64,000 nt of DNA, taken from Medakamo hakoo. Lineage: Eukaryota > Chlorophyta > Trebouxiophyceae > Coccomyxaceae. Below the pieces are notes generated by a model, which searched no databases, had not been told where the DNA came from, and saw only the letters and a list, made by a program, of their open reading frames with translations. Position numbers and translations under genes: made by a program. Position 1 is the stretch's first letter. Each line of letters begins with the position of its first letter. The stretch spans positions 496,001 through 560,000 of the forward strand of contig CP089460.1 in assembly GCA_026636295.1 (NCBI GenBank), given 5' to 3'. Positions 29,597 through 40,266 of the stretch are shown here, one piece after another.

Positions 29597-31735
29597 CTAA
29601 ACGCCTATCCCCTCCAGCAACGCACGCCCACCGCCACCTTCCTCCTCCCGCACGCCCGCCCTCCACCCCTCCCCACCCACCGCCCACACCACCGCCCCAC
29701 ACTCTTCTAAAGCCCTGATCTCTTCAGCCGACGGCTCGAACCCGGGCTTGCCGGCGCGCGCAGCCACCAAGTGCGCCCAGATGTGAGGCTCGTGCGCACC
29801 CGCCCGCACCCACGTCGCCCGCAACAGCACCGCCAGGACGGTCGCTGCTGCGGTCCGCACATCCCCATCCGGCGCCGCCAGCCAGCGTAAGATCAATGGA
29901 AAGAGGCGGGACGCGACCGCCAGGCTGCCCGCACCGCACCCGGCTAGGAGCGGGCGAGCGGCGGCCAGCCACTCGCGCGACCGAAACCGTTCGTGGGCGT
30001 GGCGCTCTCCTTCCGCTAAGAACTCAGGGAGCAGGGCCAGGCAGGCCGCAGGTGGAGGTGGGATAAAGGTGGTCGTCGGCCGGCCGACGGCCTTCGTTGA
30101 GGTCGGAGGAGGAATGGCGGGCGCGGCGTGTGCGGCGCTGTCGAGCGCCCGCACGACCGCGACTGCTGCGGCCGACGCGGCCGCCCACGCCCGGCCGTCG
30201 CAGCCGACGACCGCTTTACGCGCCGCGCTCAAGAGCAGGGTGCGATCACTGGCCAGTGTAGACGGCGGACAGGCGGTCGCAATGCGTTCCAGGGCCGCCA
30301 GTCCGCCGACCTGCACCGCCGGCGCCGGGTCGTCGGCCGCAGCGAGGACGACCGGCACCAGGGCGCCGGACGCCCAGGCGGACGCCAGCCCCTCTCCGTC
30401 CGCCCATTTAACCAGCTCCGCCAGCTGCCGTCCAGCCAAGCACCTCTCAAACGGCCCGGGACCTTCGTACGGCGTCATTTTGACGGCGTCCAGCCCCGTC
30501 CAGTGCGCCTGGACGAGCGTCGACCGCAGCGGGCGCAGCGCGAGCGGGAGGAGTGCCGAGACCAGGGCGGTCGCCGGGGCGACGCCCACGCCGTCAGCTA
30601 GAGTGGATAGAGCCGCTAAAGTCACGGCAGGGTCCAGGGACCAAGGGACTCCGCTGCTGGAATAGAGAGCGGCGGCCAACAGCGCGGCCGTCACGCCGTC
30701 GGCTGCAGCACAGGCAGCCGCAGTCGCGGCCGCCTCCTCGTCGGCCGCCTCACCGCCCCCCTCTCCCACGCCTCCATCGTCATCCCCGCCGATGACTTCG
30801 ATGACCAGACCTTTAGGCGCGGACGACGTGGGCAAGCCCGCAGCAGCGGCGGCCAGGCCACCCACGCCATCGCCGACCGACCACAGGCCCGCGCCCGACT
30901 CCAGGCGCGGGCGGGGCGCGGCCGGTGGAGGTTTGGGCGCCCGGGCTGCGGTGGCGGCGTCTAGGTCGCCCGGCCTGAACGCTCCAGCTGCTAGGCAAGC
31001 TGCCAAGCCCACGCACGCGGCGGACTTAGCCGCCCACGCGTCGGCGGCACTCCCGTCCGCGGGTGGAGTGCGCAGCGGGTCGCCGCCCGCGTCGGCAAAC
31101 AGGGCGTCGGGCGGGGCTGCGACCGCCGCCGCCGCGGCGGACGCGGTGGCTGCGGCTTCTGTGCGGGCAGCAGCGTCTAAGCTGCCTAAAAACGCCCGGC
31201 CAGCGGGCGTGTCCACTGCGGCCGCCGCGTCAGCCAAGAGGGGCGTGCTTGCATCGCCGCCGACTGCCAGCGCGCATCTGGCCGCCAGGCAGGCAGCGGC
31301 GGCGGCGAGCTTTCCATCTCCCATCGGTTTGACAGCCGTTCTCGCTACACGGGCGGCCGCCCGGCGGGAGGCCGGGTCGGTCATGGTCCAAGCGGGAATG
31401 GACGAGGCGAGGAGGGCGGCTGGAGGTGTGGATGCATGGACGGGGGATGGGGTTGCGATTTTAGTAAAAGCCACGCGTGCGACGGACGTGCGCCATCCCG
31501 CCCCTCCCAACCCAGCCCGCTTACCTGCCGGCACCGGCCCGACCTCAGCTGCCCGGGCGGCCGCGTCCAACCAGGCGGGAGTGCCCGCGAGCGACGGCTG
31601 TCCTTGCTGCGGCGCATTCCCCGCCGACGCGAGCGCGGCTCGGAGAGCGGCGAGGGTTGCCGGCGCGTCCAGCAGGCTCGGCGGTTGGGTGGGCGGCTCG
31701 CCGCTGTCACCGCCGCCGCCGGGCGAGGGCGGCAT
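29597..31735 (-). CDS. TTI2: HEAT/ARM-type protein, probably TTI2 (TTT complex)
   Basis: Minus-strand exons 31525-31735 and 29597-31419; 677 residues. The 105 bp intron (GTAAGC...CAG) is in frame and stop-free, so it could be retained, but its ends are good. The protein is alpha-helical and Ala-rich. The C-terminal half resembles TELO2-interacting protein 2: LVPVVLAAADDPAPAVQVGGLAALERI (buried helix pair), then RLFPLILRWLAAPDGDVRTA and LLRATWVRAGAHEPHIW, which corresponds to the R-x-TWPR-x-x-H region of TTI2. TTI2 with TELO2 and TTI1 chaperones PIKK kinases such as TOR and ATM. The N-terminal half is poorly conserved. The identification is by eye and moderately sure. Confidence 0.55.
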   Translation of the reverse strand: MPPSPGGGGDSGEPPTQPPSLLDAPATLAALRAALASAGNAPQQGQPSLAGTPAWLDAAARAAEVGPVPAGKRAGLGGAGWRTSVARVAFTKIATPSPVHASTPPAALLASSIPAWTMTDPASRRAAARVARTAVKPMGDGKLAAAAACLAARCALAVGGDASTPLLADAAAAVDTPAGRAFLGSLDAAARTEAAATASAAAAAVAAPPDALFADAGGDPLRTPPADGSAADAWAAKSAACVGLAACLAAGAFRPGDLDAATAARAPKPPPAAPRPRLESGAGLWSVGDGVGGLAAAAAGLPTSSAPKGLVIEVIGGDDDGGVGEGGGEAADEEAAATAAACAAADGVTAALLAAALYSSSGVPWSLDPAVTLAALSTLADGVGVAPATALVSALLPLALRPLRSTLVQAHWTGLDAVKMTPYEGPGPFERCLAGRQLAELVKWADGEGLASAWASGALVPVVLAAADDPAPAVQVGGLAALERIATACPPSTLASDRTLLLSAARKAVVGCDGRAWAAASAAAVAVVRALDSAAHAAPAIPPPTSTKAVGRPTTTFIPPPPAACLALLPEFLAEGERHAHERFRSREWLAAARPLLAGCGAGSLAVASRLFPLILRWLAAPDGDVRTAAATVLAVLLRATWVRAGAHEPHIWAHLVAARAGKPGFEPSAEEIRALEECGAVVWAVGGEGWRAGVREEEGGGGRALLEGIGV

Positions 31736-31906
31736 GATTGTGCGGGGACGTGTGCTTGTTGGATCGTGGGAATGATGAAAAGGCAAGGCAAAAGAAACGT
31801 TTTCAACAACTCGCTCCTCTCAACCCCGGCCACCCCGCCTCGTTGCATTTTTTTTTCGTTTCGTTTCGTTCAACCTCGTCACGCACTCACTCGTGCATTC
31901 ACTCAC

Positions 31907-33283
31907 TCACTCCAGCGTCATCTCCAAGTCGGCTGCCGTCGCCTTGCACACAGGCGCCCGAATCACTGGCGCTTGGGTGACGGTGCCGTCCGGGTTGATG
32001 GTGTAAAACCCGCCGCCGCCGCCGCCGGTCGAGAAAACGGCGCCGCCGCCCGGCCCGCCGCTGCTCGTCATGAAGGACGTGCCGCCGCCACCCACGCCGC
32101 CGCCAGACGTGAAGATGACACCGCCGCCAGAGCTGGAGCTCATGGCGACGCCGCCACCGCTCGTGGACGTCATCGTCGTCGTCATGCCCCGCCCGGGGCC
32201 CGCCCCGCCCGTGCTCACGTACGTGCCCGCGCCCGGGGCGCCGACCGCGCCGCCGCCGCCTCCGATGACCACCGCGTTCTGCCCGGCCGCCGGGTCGCAG
32301 CCCAGCACGCCATCCACGCGCACGGCCATGCCGCACGACCAGGTGGTGGCGGCGGGCGGTAAAACCACGGTGGAGACGGGCGCGCAGGGCGGCCCGAAAA
32401 AGCCGCCGTTGGCGGAGGAGACGGAGCAGATGCCGCGCGTGGCTTCGACGTGGGCCAGGGCGGACGTGGCGCCTGTGATGGCGACGTCCGCCGCGGCCGG
32501 GTCGACCACAGCCCGCGCCATGCCGCCCAAATCCACGGCCACGGACCGGAGGACGCCCCGGACAAACGCCGCGCCGCTGCCGCCACCTTCCACGGTCACG
32601 GCCTTGACGGCGCTGTCCAGCACGACCACGCCCGGTCCCAGCTGGGAAATGGCGACTGTGGACGCGTTGTTGGCGAGGCCCGACACGTACAGGGTGGCGG
32701 GCCCGGAGTTGACGAGGGCCAGGGCCGACGAGTTGAAGCCGGGCGCGACGGTCACGGACCCGCCTCCGTTGGCAGACACGCGCGCCAGCGCGTCGGCGGG
32801 CAAGGTGACGCGCGCTTTCACGGGCCCGGTCGCGTTGAAGGAGCGGACGCCCAGGCGCAGGATGCCGGAGGGCGTGAGCGTGGGGACGACGGCCGGCGAC
32901 GCGTCGAGGGCGTAAGCCTCGCCGGGCGCGATGAGCAGGTTGATGGGGAGGCAGGACTGTGTTTTCGAGAAAGAACGCGGCGTGAAGGTTGGAGTCAGCC
33001 TTTTATTTCCAACTAGCCGCCAAGGCCTTTATTTTTTTTTCCGCGGACGGACGCGGCGGGTGGGGAGCCTTCCAACCCGCCCTCTCCCCCCCTCGCACGC
33101 ACGCCAATGCGCAGGCTGTGCACCAAAGAAACGCACCTCAATCGCGGTGAAGGTCGCGTTCTCCGGCAGGAGGATGGCCTGGGCGGGCGTCGCGGTCGAG
33201 GGCGCGGCCAGCGCGGGCGGGCCCAACGCGCACGCCAGCAGGCACGCCAAGCCGGCGACCCGGCCTAGGACAAGGGTGCGCAT
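31907..33283 (-). CDS. Secreted GIN-like surface protein 2
   Basis: Minus-strand exons 33137-33283 and 31907-32956; 398 residues. It starts with a signal peptide (MRTLVLGRVAGLACLLACAL). ATFTAIESCLPINLLIAPG lines up with the start of the 28037 paralogue (FDRVSVCLPLVNVLFAPS), and TLPADALARVSANGGGSVTV with its FAPADALKKV. The beta-strand repeats continue (ATLYVSGLANNASTVAIS, VVLDSAVKAVTVEGGGSG), then the Cys-rich CSVSSANGGFFGPPC and WSCGMAVRVDGVLGC. The C-terminal part is a Gly/Ser-rich low-complexity region (GGGVIFTSGGG) ending in MTLE. Extracellular. It sits on the opposite strand from its paralogue with the TTI2-like gene between them. Confidence 0.8.
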
Positions 33284-33463
33284 GGGGACGAGCAGGTCCG
33301 GCGCGCTGTGGATGCGGGTGTCGGTGTGCGGAGAGAGGGATGAACAGGCCGCAAGACGCAGAGAAACGTCGGAGTGAAAGGGAAGCATGCGTTCTTCCGG
33401 CGCGCGCACGCGCGCGTCATGGGATGGAGCGGGCCCTTTTTTTTTTCGCCCCAACAGACACCA

Positions 33464-36400
33464 CTAAAACGTCACCCCGCTCAGCACCCCGACCCCACCG
33501 GCCAGCCGCCGCCCGTACGCCGCCACAGCTTCATAATAGCTTTTCGCGCTCGCGCCCTTCGCACCCTTCAGCTCATTGCCCACAAGTTCGACCAGGTTGC
33601 CCACCATCTCGCCCGTCACGGCCGGGCAGCCGGCCGCGGCGAGGCGGAGGACGGCGTCCAGGACGGCCGTGTACAAAGCGGCTGGGGTGGAAGGCAGGGC
33701 CGCTGGGTCGGCCGACGCAGACGCAGCTGCCGCCGCACTGGCGGCTTGTTGGGCGCCCGCCGACGCGGCGGCTTTCAGCGCTTTCCGCAGGCACCCGACC
33801 GCCGCGTCGCCGTCTGTCACACCGCCGTCCGCTTGCCAGTGCAGGAACGCGCACGCACACAGGGCCACGCACTGGTCGGCCTTGCGCAGGAGGGTCGACG
33901 CGTACCCGGCCACCTTGCCTGCGAGCGCCGACCGGGATTCGGCGCTGAGGCGCGGAGAAGCGGCCGCCAACGCGCCCGTGAGCGCGCCGAGCGCCGAGCG
34001 CTGGGCCGCGCTGCCTGGAATGCCGTCTTCATACAGCGTGAACGCCCGCTCGAAGCCGTCGTAGGCGACCAGTTCCAGGCCGACGTCGGCTGCGGTGGTC
34101 GCGGACGCCAAGAACAGGGCGAGCGCGGCTTGTGGGGAGGCGCCCGCGTCGGCGAGCGTGGAGGCGGCGTCGCCGGCGAAACGCAGCGCGTCGGCGGCCG
34201 TGGCGGTCGTTTTGGCGGCGGCGGGCTTGGCCGCGCCTTCCCCCTCTTTCCTCACGGCTTTTGCCTTCCCGCCCGTCAGCAGGATGTCTTCCACGCCGTC
34301 GCCCGACGCCCGGCGGTCGTCGCCCACGTCGCCCGCGGCCGCGGCGGCACGGGCGACGGCCAGGCCGCCGAACGCGAGCGGTGGGAGCAGGGCGGCCAGG
34401 CGGGCAGGGCCACCACTCGAGACCGCGTCGCGCGCCGCGCGCAACGCCGCGAAATGGTCGCTGGGGCGGCCGGGCACGGCAAACCGGTGGATGAGGCGGG
34501 CGACCAGCGCGCACTCTTCCTCGACGTCGGCCGGCGAGGTGGGTTCGGCGCCGCCTTCACCCTCCTCTTCGTCGGAGAGCAGCGGGCGCAGGAAGGCAAG
34601 GATCTCGCGCGCGGCCGCGGGGTCGGCGACCGGCTCCGCCCTCGCAATCACGGCCCGCGCCACTTTGGCCGCCACCTCCCGCCGGGCAGGGCGCGGCAGG
34701 ACGGCGGCCAAGGCGGGGAAGGAAGGCAGGGCCAAGAGGGGCGTGATGTCCCGGCCGGCGGCCGCCGCGGCGTCGAGCGGGTCGGACAGCAGGCCGACGA
34801 CGGCCCTCACGCCGGCCGCGTCGCCCGCTTTCAGGCCGCCGCGCGCGGACAGGGCCGACGCACAGCCCGACAGGGCGGCATCCACTGTATCCAGTGCGGC
34901 TGGGACGGAGGGCGACGGCGCGTCCCCGCCCGCCGGCGTGTGCACCTCCGTCGCAAAGCGGGCCAGGCCGCCAAAGAGGGCGGCGACCTCGGCGGGTGGC
35001 AGGTCGGGCTGTTTGGCGACCGCGCCCGCCGCGGCGGCGGCCAGGGCGTCGAACGTCGACCGGCCGCGCAAAGCAGACACAGCCGGGTCGACGCCACCAC
35101 CGGACGTCGACGCGAGCGCGGCCGCGGCCAGGCGGTCGGCCAGGCCGCCAAACGCCGCGGCCAGGCCCGCGCCCGGCGCCAACTCCCCAAACGCGCCCAG
35201 CAGCGCGGGCAGGGACGCCGCGTGCCATTCATCCGGGAAGGCCTGGACAATGCACTGGGCCAGGTAGGTCTGGGCCAGGGCGTCCCGGCACCCCACCAGC
35301 TGGGCGAGGACGGAGGGCAGGACGTGCGAACCGTACAGGGCCAGGTCCAGCCCATCCAACCTGGCCAGCAGGTGCAGGTTTTTGCCGACCAGGTCGGCCA
35401 ACTGGCCGCGTTCCCGGTCCCGGCGGGCGCGCGAGGCGGCGGACGGCCCCGCGGTCGCAGGGTCGGCGGCGGCTGCAGCGGCGGGGCCGCCGCCGGCTTG
35501 CAGCGCCATCCGCACCCACAGCTTGTTCGCTTCCGCAAAGTTGGCGAGCAAGAAATCCGCGGCCGCCCGGGTGGTGGAGGGCGGGGTGGTGGTGGTGCCG
35601 CTGCCATTGGAGGCTGGCACAGCGCCACTGCCCCCGCTCCCGCCCCCGCACCCGGGCAGCACGTCCCGGGCGACCTGGCAGATGTAGCTCCGCAGGAACA
35701 GGCCGCGCAGCGGGTGTTGCACCCCCCGCGCCATTTCAGCGAGGTCGGCCAGCACGTCCCGCGCCGGCAGGGCGCCGGCACTGGCGCACAGCCCGCCCAC
35801 GGCCGCCATGAGGTACAGGCGGGGCAGGACGTTTCCCGCCGCCTGGACGCGGGCGTAGAGGGAGGGCAGGGAGCGGCCGCGCGCTGGCTCGCCGGCAAAC
35901 CAGCCGGCGAGGACGGCCAGCTCGTCCGTGGCTTTCAAATAGAGTTCGAAATAGGTTGGCGGGGCAAGCAGCGACGTGCGGAGTTCGCCCAGGAGGGCGG
36001 CGGCGTAGCGCAGGGCGTCCGGCAGGTTGTTGTCGTCCTGCGCGTTGTTGATGGGGGTGGGTCGATGGTGGGCGGATGGAAGGCGAGGGTGGGTGGGTCG
36101 ATCGAGTGCTGGGGGAGCAAAAAAAAACGTCACGCCTCCCCGCCCAGGGAAGCCTCCCGCGGCGCTGTCCATCTCTGACCGAGACGCTCAGAGAAAGCTT
36201 CTTTCACCGCAAAACCTCGTGCGAGCGCAGGGCGGCGGTCCCGTGATGCTGCTGGGCAAAAAGCGCGCAGACCGCGGTTTCAATGCCTTCTCCTGAACGA
36301 CCACACACACGACTGCCTCACCATCGCCTTTTTCATGAAGAACCCGGACCGCTTGACGGACGCCAAGGCGTCTGCGAGCCAGCGGGCTTGTTCATCTTGG

Positions 36401-36516
36401 ACGACGCGGGCTTCCTGGGGGTGTGGGGATGGGAAGGGGCCATGAATGAGCGCACGAATGGGGGGCCCACGCGCTCGCGCTCTTCCCATTCTCGCGTTTT
36501 CCCGCAGACGCACCAT
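33464..36516 (-). CDS. VPS35: Retromer subunit VPS35
   Basis: Minus-strand exons 36514-36516, 36322-36414 and 33464-36037; 889 residues (plants about 790). VPS35 is the alpha-solenoid core of retromer, recycling vacuolar sorting receptors from endosomes. Exon 1 is just the ATG; exon 2 gives EARVVQDEQARWLADAL and GFFMKKAM; exon 3 opens DDNNLPDALRYAAALLGELR. Family hallmarks are LPRLYLMAAVGGLC and GVQHPLRGLFLRSYI (the PRLYL/QHPLRGLFLR block that binds VPS26), then LLANFAEANKLWVRMALQ and NCRDALAQ-like CRDALAQTYLAQCIVQAFPDEW. The extra length comes from Ala/Gly-rich loops. The single-codon start exon is supported by a perfect GTGCGT donor directly after ATG. Confidence 0.95.
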
Positions 36517-36857
36517 GGCGAGCGACGGTGAAGTGATGTCGACTCGCACACGCGGGTGTATGAGGAGCTGAGGAGGAGGCGGGGATGCGCTCTCCTCTCG
36601 CGTCTCGCGACGTGCGCGCGGGAAGAGAGTGTGTGTGAGAGCGCTGGACGCCGCCCGCCGCTCGCACCACTCTTCCTTTCTTCGGAGTCGCACACCTCCC
36701 TCCTCCGTCACACAAGCCACGCCCACGGCGTGGACGGGGCTGCGACGCACCCCGCATCATCAGCAACGCTGGGGCATCCCGCAGCAGAACGCGCTGCGCG
36801 CCAGCTCTTTGAGTTTCTTGTGTCGTACGGCATTTTCTCCCTTTTCTCTTTTCTCAA
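36517..36857. promoter_or_regulatory. Divergent promoter region, VPS35/TAF12
   Basis: 341 bp between start codons. Pyrimidine-rich close to TAF12 (about 36837-36856). No other gene or repeat seen. Confidence 0.45.
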
Positions 36858-37516
36858 ATGACGGCCCAGGTGCGTGGTGCGCCGGTTTCTTGATCGTGTG
36901 AGCGCATTGCCCGGCACCAGGGCGCGCCTGGTCTCCCAGGCGTGGCGTGGGCGGAGCGAGGAACGGCGTTTCCACCCCAGAAAAAGACGTCCCCGCGCTC
37001 ACCTTGCGCCGCCGCCGACCCCCCCTGTCGTCCATCTATACACACACACTCCAGGAGGACGACGGCCGCCTCGTCACCCGGGCCGCCATCGCCCGGGCCG
37101 CCGCGGCTCTAGACCCGTCCGCCCGCCTGGCTCCCGCCGCGGAAGACGCGGTCATGGAGCTGGTGTCTCAATTCGTCGGCGACGCTTTGACAGCCGGCGC
37201 GGCCGTCGCGCGCCGCCGGCGGTCCTCCGCCTTGACGCCCGGCGACGTGGGGCCCTACCTCGCCCGGGCCTGGCACGTCCACGTCCCGGGCGCCGGTGCT
37301 GACGGCGTCGTGAGCGCGAGCGCCGGCGGCGTCCCTGGTGCCGGCCACCCGCGCCGCCCGGCCGCGTCCGACCTCCACCGCGCGCGCATGGCCGCCGTCC
37401 GCCGGGCGCGGGAAGCGGCGGCGGCGGCGGAGGGGCTGGCGGCGAGTGGCGGTGGCGCTGGTGCTGCGGCGAACGGAGCGGGCGCCGGTGGCGGGAGTGC
37501 GAAGCGGGGGCGGTAG
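36858..37516 (+). CDS. TAF12: TFIID subunit TAF12 (histone fold)
   Basis: Exons 36858-36869 and 37055-37516; 157 residues. Exon 1 encodes only MTAQ. The histone-fold domain (about residues 8-75) matches TAF12: LVTRAAIARAAAALDPSARL, DAVMELVSQFVGDAL, RRRRSSALTPGDVGPYL and ARAWHVHVPG, where the RKSSTL and NWHLTIPG elements of TAF12 are recognisable. TAF12 pairs with TAF4 in TFIID and with ADA1 in SAGA. Here the usual long Gln-rich N-terminus is missing. The C-terminal 70 residues are Ala/Gly-rich. Confidence 0.88.
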
Positions 37517-37601
37517 GGAAACTTGTTGTTTGCGTGTCCATAGTTTTTTTTTTTCCTCTCTCCATCCGCGTCCATGTCCATCTCTCGCCTTCTCTCCCTC
37601 T

Positions 37602-38813
37602 TCACGCTCCGACCTGCTCCCACTGCCCGTCCAATGCTTCCTTCCACGTCGTCACGCCGCCCTTGGCGTCTGTCACGGCCAGCACGCCGCCCGACACGCT
37701 CCACGCCAGGCGCCAGACGGGCACGCCGAAGTCGGCCAGCAAGACGGGCGCCCACCCGCCCGCGCCCGCGCCGGCCGCAGTGTCCTCAGTCCAAATGAAC
37801 ACCCGCCCGTCCTGGCCGGCGGAGGCCAGGACGGCGGGCCCGGGCGCGACGCCCGCGGCGGGCGGCGGGGCCCAGGCCACGTCGCGCACCCAGTCGGCGT
37901 GGGCGGCCAGGGGCGGGCCGTCCAGGGCCCACCGCCCCGTGGACGGCTGGAAACGCCAGACTTTGACGAGGCCGTCGCACCCGCCCGACGCCAGGCGCCG
38001 GTCCGGGGCGGCGCCGGCGGCGTGGCCTGGGCGGGGGACGACCGGCGCCCAGGTCACGGCCAGCGCGCCGGCCGGGTGGGCGCCTTCGATGCGTTCGGGC
38101 GTCCACGCGCCGCCGCCCGCGGCCGGGTCGCCGCCGCCGTGGCTCAGCACGCTCAGGGCGCCGTCGGAGGAGGCGGCCGCCACCGCGCAGCCGCCCTCGT
38201 GCGGGCTGAAGGCCACGTCATTGACGGACGCGGTGTGGACGGGGTCGGTGAAGACGGCGTGCCAGGTGCCGGGCGCCGCCTCGCGCCACACGCACACGCG
38301 GTGGTCGAACGACGCCGACGCCAGCAGCGACCCGAACTTTGGGTGGGACCAGGAGACGGCCCAGACGGGGCCTTCGTGGCCGGCCAAGTCGGCGAGCGGG
38401 GTGACGGTGTCGCCGACGACGTCGAAGATCTGTGTTTTTGGTGGAGCGTGGAGCGGACGGAGAGAGAGGGAGAGAGAGAGGCGGGTCGAGAGTGAGCGCG
38501 CGGTGCTGGAGGGAAGGCATCGGCGCGCCCGCGTGTTTTTCTCCCCCCCGCACGCGCCTTCCCTCTTCCACTCTCCGCCCTCTCCCCACTCTCACCTTGA
38601 TGACCCGGTCACTCGAGCACGTCGCTAAGCGGCGGCCGTAATAATCCAGCTGACAGTCGTGGACCTGTGTAGAGCGGCGGAAAGCGTGAGACGAACAAGC
38701 GAATGGCGCGCGAGACTCAAACCGCTCAGACGCCCGCCGCGTCCCTCCCTCCCTTCCTCCCTGCTCACCGTGTCGGCGTGGCCGGCGTCAAAGGTCGTCG
38801 TCGCGCCCGTCAT
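37602..38813 (-). CDS. SEC13: SEC13 (COPII coat and nuclear pore beta-propeller)
   Basis: Minus-strand exons 38769-38813, 38596-38664 and 37602-38429; 313 residues. It is an open six-bladed WD40 propeller completed by SEC31 in COPII and by NUP145C/NUP96 in the pore. Exons 1-2 give [29 protein letters not shown]; exon 3 continues IFDVVGD and GHEGPVWAVSWSHPKFGSLL. Later blades are SVNDVAFSPHEGG, RLASGGCDGLVKVW, HADWVRDVAWAP, SAGQDGRVFIWT and VWRLAWSVSGGVLAV. All match the family closely, and both splice phases are 0. It has a 172 bp divergent promoter with the mL46 gene. Confidence 0.95.
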
Positions 38814-38985
38814 CGTGACTGGACGTGCGATGCTGCGTGCCGACGCTGTGACGCGGGCGGCGTCGTCGAAAAGAAAGAGTGAGCGGCGTGTTGCTCGCTC
38901 GTCTCTCACTCCTTTTTTTTTACTTTCTCTCGCGCGCACGTGCGGGGCAGGGCCGCCCGCCTTCCTCTCACGACTCCGCACACCA

Positions 38986-40020
38986 ATGCGGCGAGCCCTG
39001 ACATCCGCGGCCAGCCGCCTGGTCGGCAGGCCAATCGGCGACCTGATCGCGGGCAGCTCCGCCGCGTCGCCGGCCGCCGTCGCGTCGGCGAGCGCCGCGT
39101 CAACCCGCGCCGCCTCCGCCGCGGCAGCGGGCCCGCTCATTGGCGTGTGCGTGCTGGAGAGACTGCCGGTGAGCGTGGAGGAGGCTGTGTGGGCTGGGAA
39201 GGGAAGGCGTCGCCGTGCGGCGGCCGGCCAACAGATCGGTCGGTTTCCTCTCTCTCGCGCCGCGCGCGGGCGCCTGGCCAACCCTTTGCTCACTCCCATT
39301 CCGTCATCCCTCCCCACCTCGCAACAGGTCGTCACCCCGACGCCGCCGTCCTGGCAGACCGAGTACGCGGAGTGGCAGGCGGGAGTCCACGCGGGGCGGG
39401 CCAAGACTTATCCGGACGAGCTGGTCGGCGGGCGCGGCGGCGAGAAAGGCGGCGGCGGCAAGGGCGGCGACCAAGCCGCCGCCGCCGCCGCCGCAACACC
39501 GACCGCCTCCGGCGGCGGTGCCGCGGCCTGGGCGCCGGCCCCGCGCACAACACGCGCAGACGAAACGGGAGACACGTCCTCCCTGGCCCGGGCCCTGGAC
39601 AAGCGGCTGTTCCTGGTGCTGACGGACGGCGGCGGCGGCGGCGGCGGCGGCGGTGCGTCGCCTCCATCCTCGACCTCGTGGCGCTTCCCGTCCTCGCCGC
39701 ACGAGGGCGAGGAACCCATCCGGGCCGCCGCCGAACGCGCGCTGGCCTCCACCCTGGCCTCCGCGCCCGGGTCCCCACCCCTCCAGACCTACTTTGTAGG
39801 CAACGCGCCCGCCGGGCATTTACCCGCGTCCGCGGGCGGCGCGGGCGCCGCGGCTGCTGGGTCCGGCGGCACCCTTTTCTTCCACCGCGCCCAGTTGCTG
39901 GCAGGGACGCCCACGCCCGCGCCCGGTGGAGGTGGGTCGGTGGCGTGGCTGACGAAGGAAGAGCTGGCGGAGCGGGCGGGCCCCGGACCGCTGGCGGACC
40001 TGGTGAAAAAAATGCTCTGA
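38986..40020 (+). CDS. MRPL46: Mitochondrial large ribosomal subunit protein mL46 (NUDIX fold)
   Basis: Exons 38986-39168 and 39328-40020; 291 residues. The N-terminus MRRALTSAASRLVGR is a mitochondrial presequence. GVCVLERLP at the end of exon 1 and WQTEYAEWQ at the start of exon 2 match the N-terminal mL46 domain. The degenerate NUDIX region follows: LDKRLFLVLTD, WRFPSSPHEGEEPIRAAAERAL (catalytic Glu residues of true NUDIX hydrolases not all kept), FVGNAPAGH, TLFFHRAQLLAG, VAWLTKEELAE. A Gly run (about 39628-39655) is inserted. The 159 bp intron is in frame and open but joins conserved blocks when removed. Confidence 0.9.
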   Translation: MRRALTSAASRLVGRPIGDLIAGSSAASPAAVASASAASTRAASAAAAGPLIGVCVLERLPVSVEEAVWAGKGRRRRAAAGQQIGRFPLSRAARGRLANPLLTPIPSSLPTSQQVVTPTPPSWQTEYAEWQAGVHAGRAKTYPDELVGGRGGEKGGGGKGGDQAAAAAAATPTASGGGAAAWAPAPRTTRADETGDTSSLARALDKRLFLVLTDGGGGGGGGGASPPSSTSWRFPSSPHEGEEPIRAAAERALASTLASAPGSPPLQTYFVGNAPAGHLPASAGGAGAAAAGSGGTLFFHRAQLLAGTPTPAPGGGGSVAWLTKEELAERAGPGPLADLVKKML

Positions 40021-40266
40021 AAACAAAGTTCTCTTTCGATATCGCGGAAAAAAAGAATCACACTCTCTCTCTCCCCACAACTCTCTCACGCGCCAAGAAA
40101 TGCAAGGGGGGGGGGCGCACGCACAAGGGCGCGGCGCTATTTCAACTCTCTCTCTCTCAAGTTCTCCACGGGGAAAAAAAGAATGGGGGGAAAAACGCCC
40201 TCAACCCCCCGCCCGCTCTCCTCAACCTATCACGCAAAGAACCCCTCTCGCTCCCACCTTTTTTTT

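Noticed and set aside
33374-36178. 934-codon open frame on the plus strand
   Set aside because: It is the antisense shadow of VPS35. GC-rich coding DNA keeps the opposite strand open. The composition (Gly/Arg/Gln-rich) and lack of any motif confirm this.
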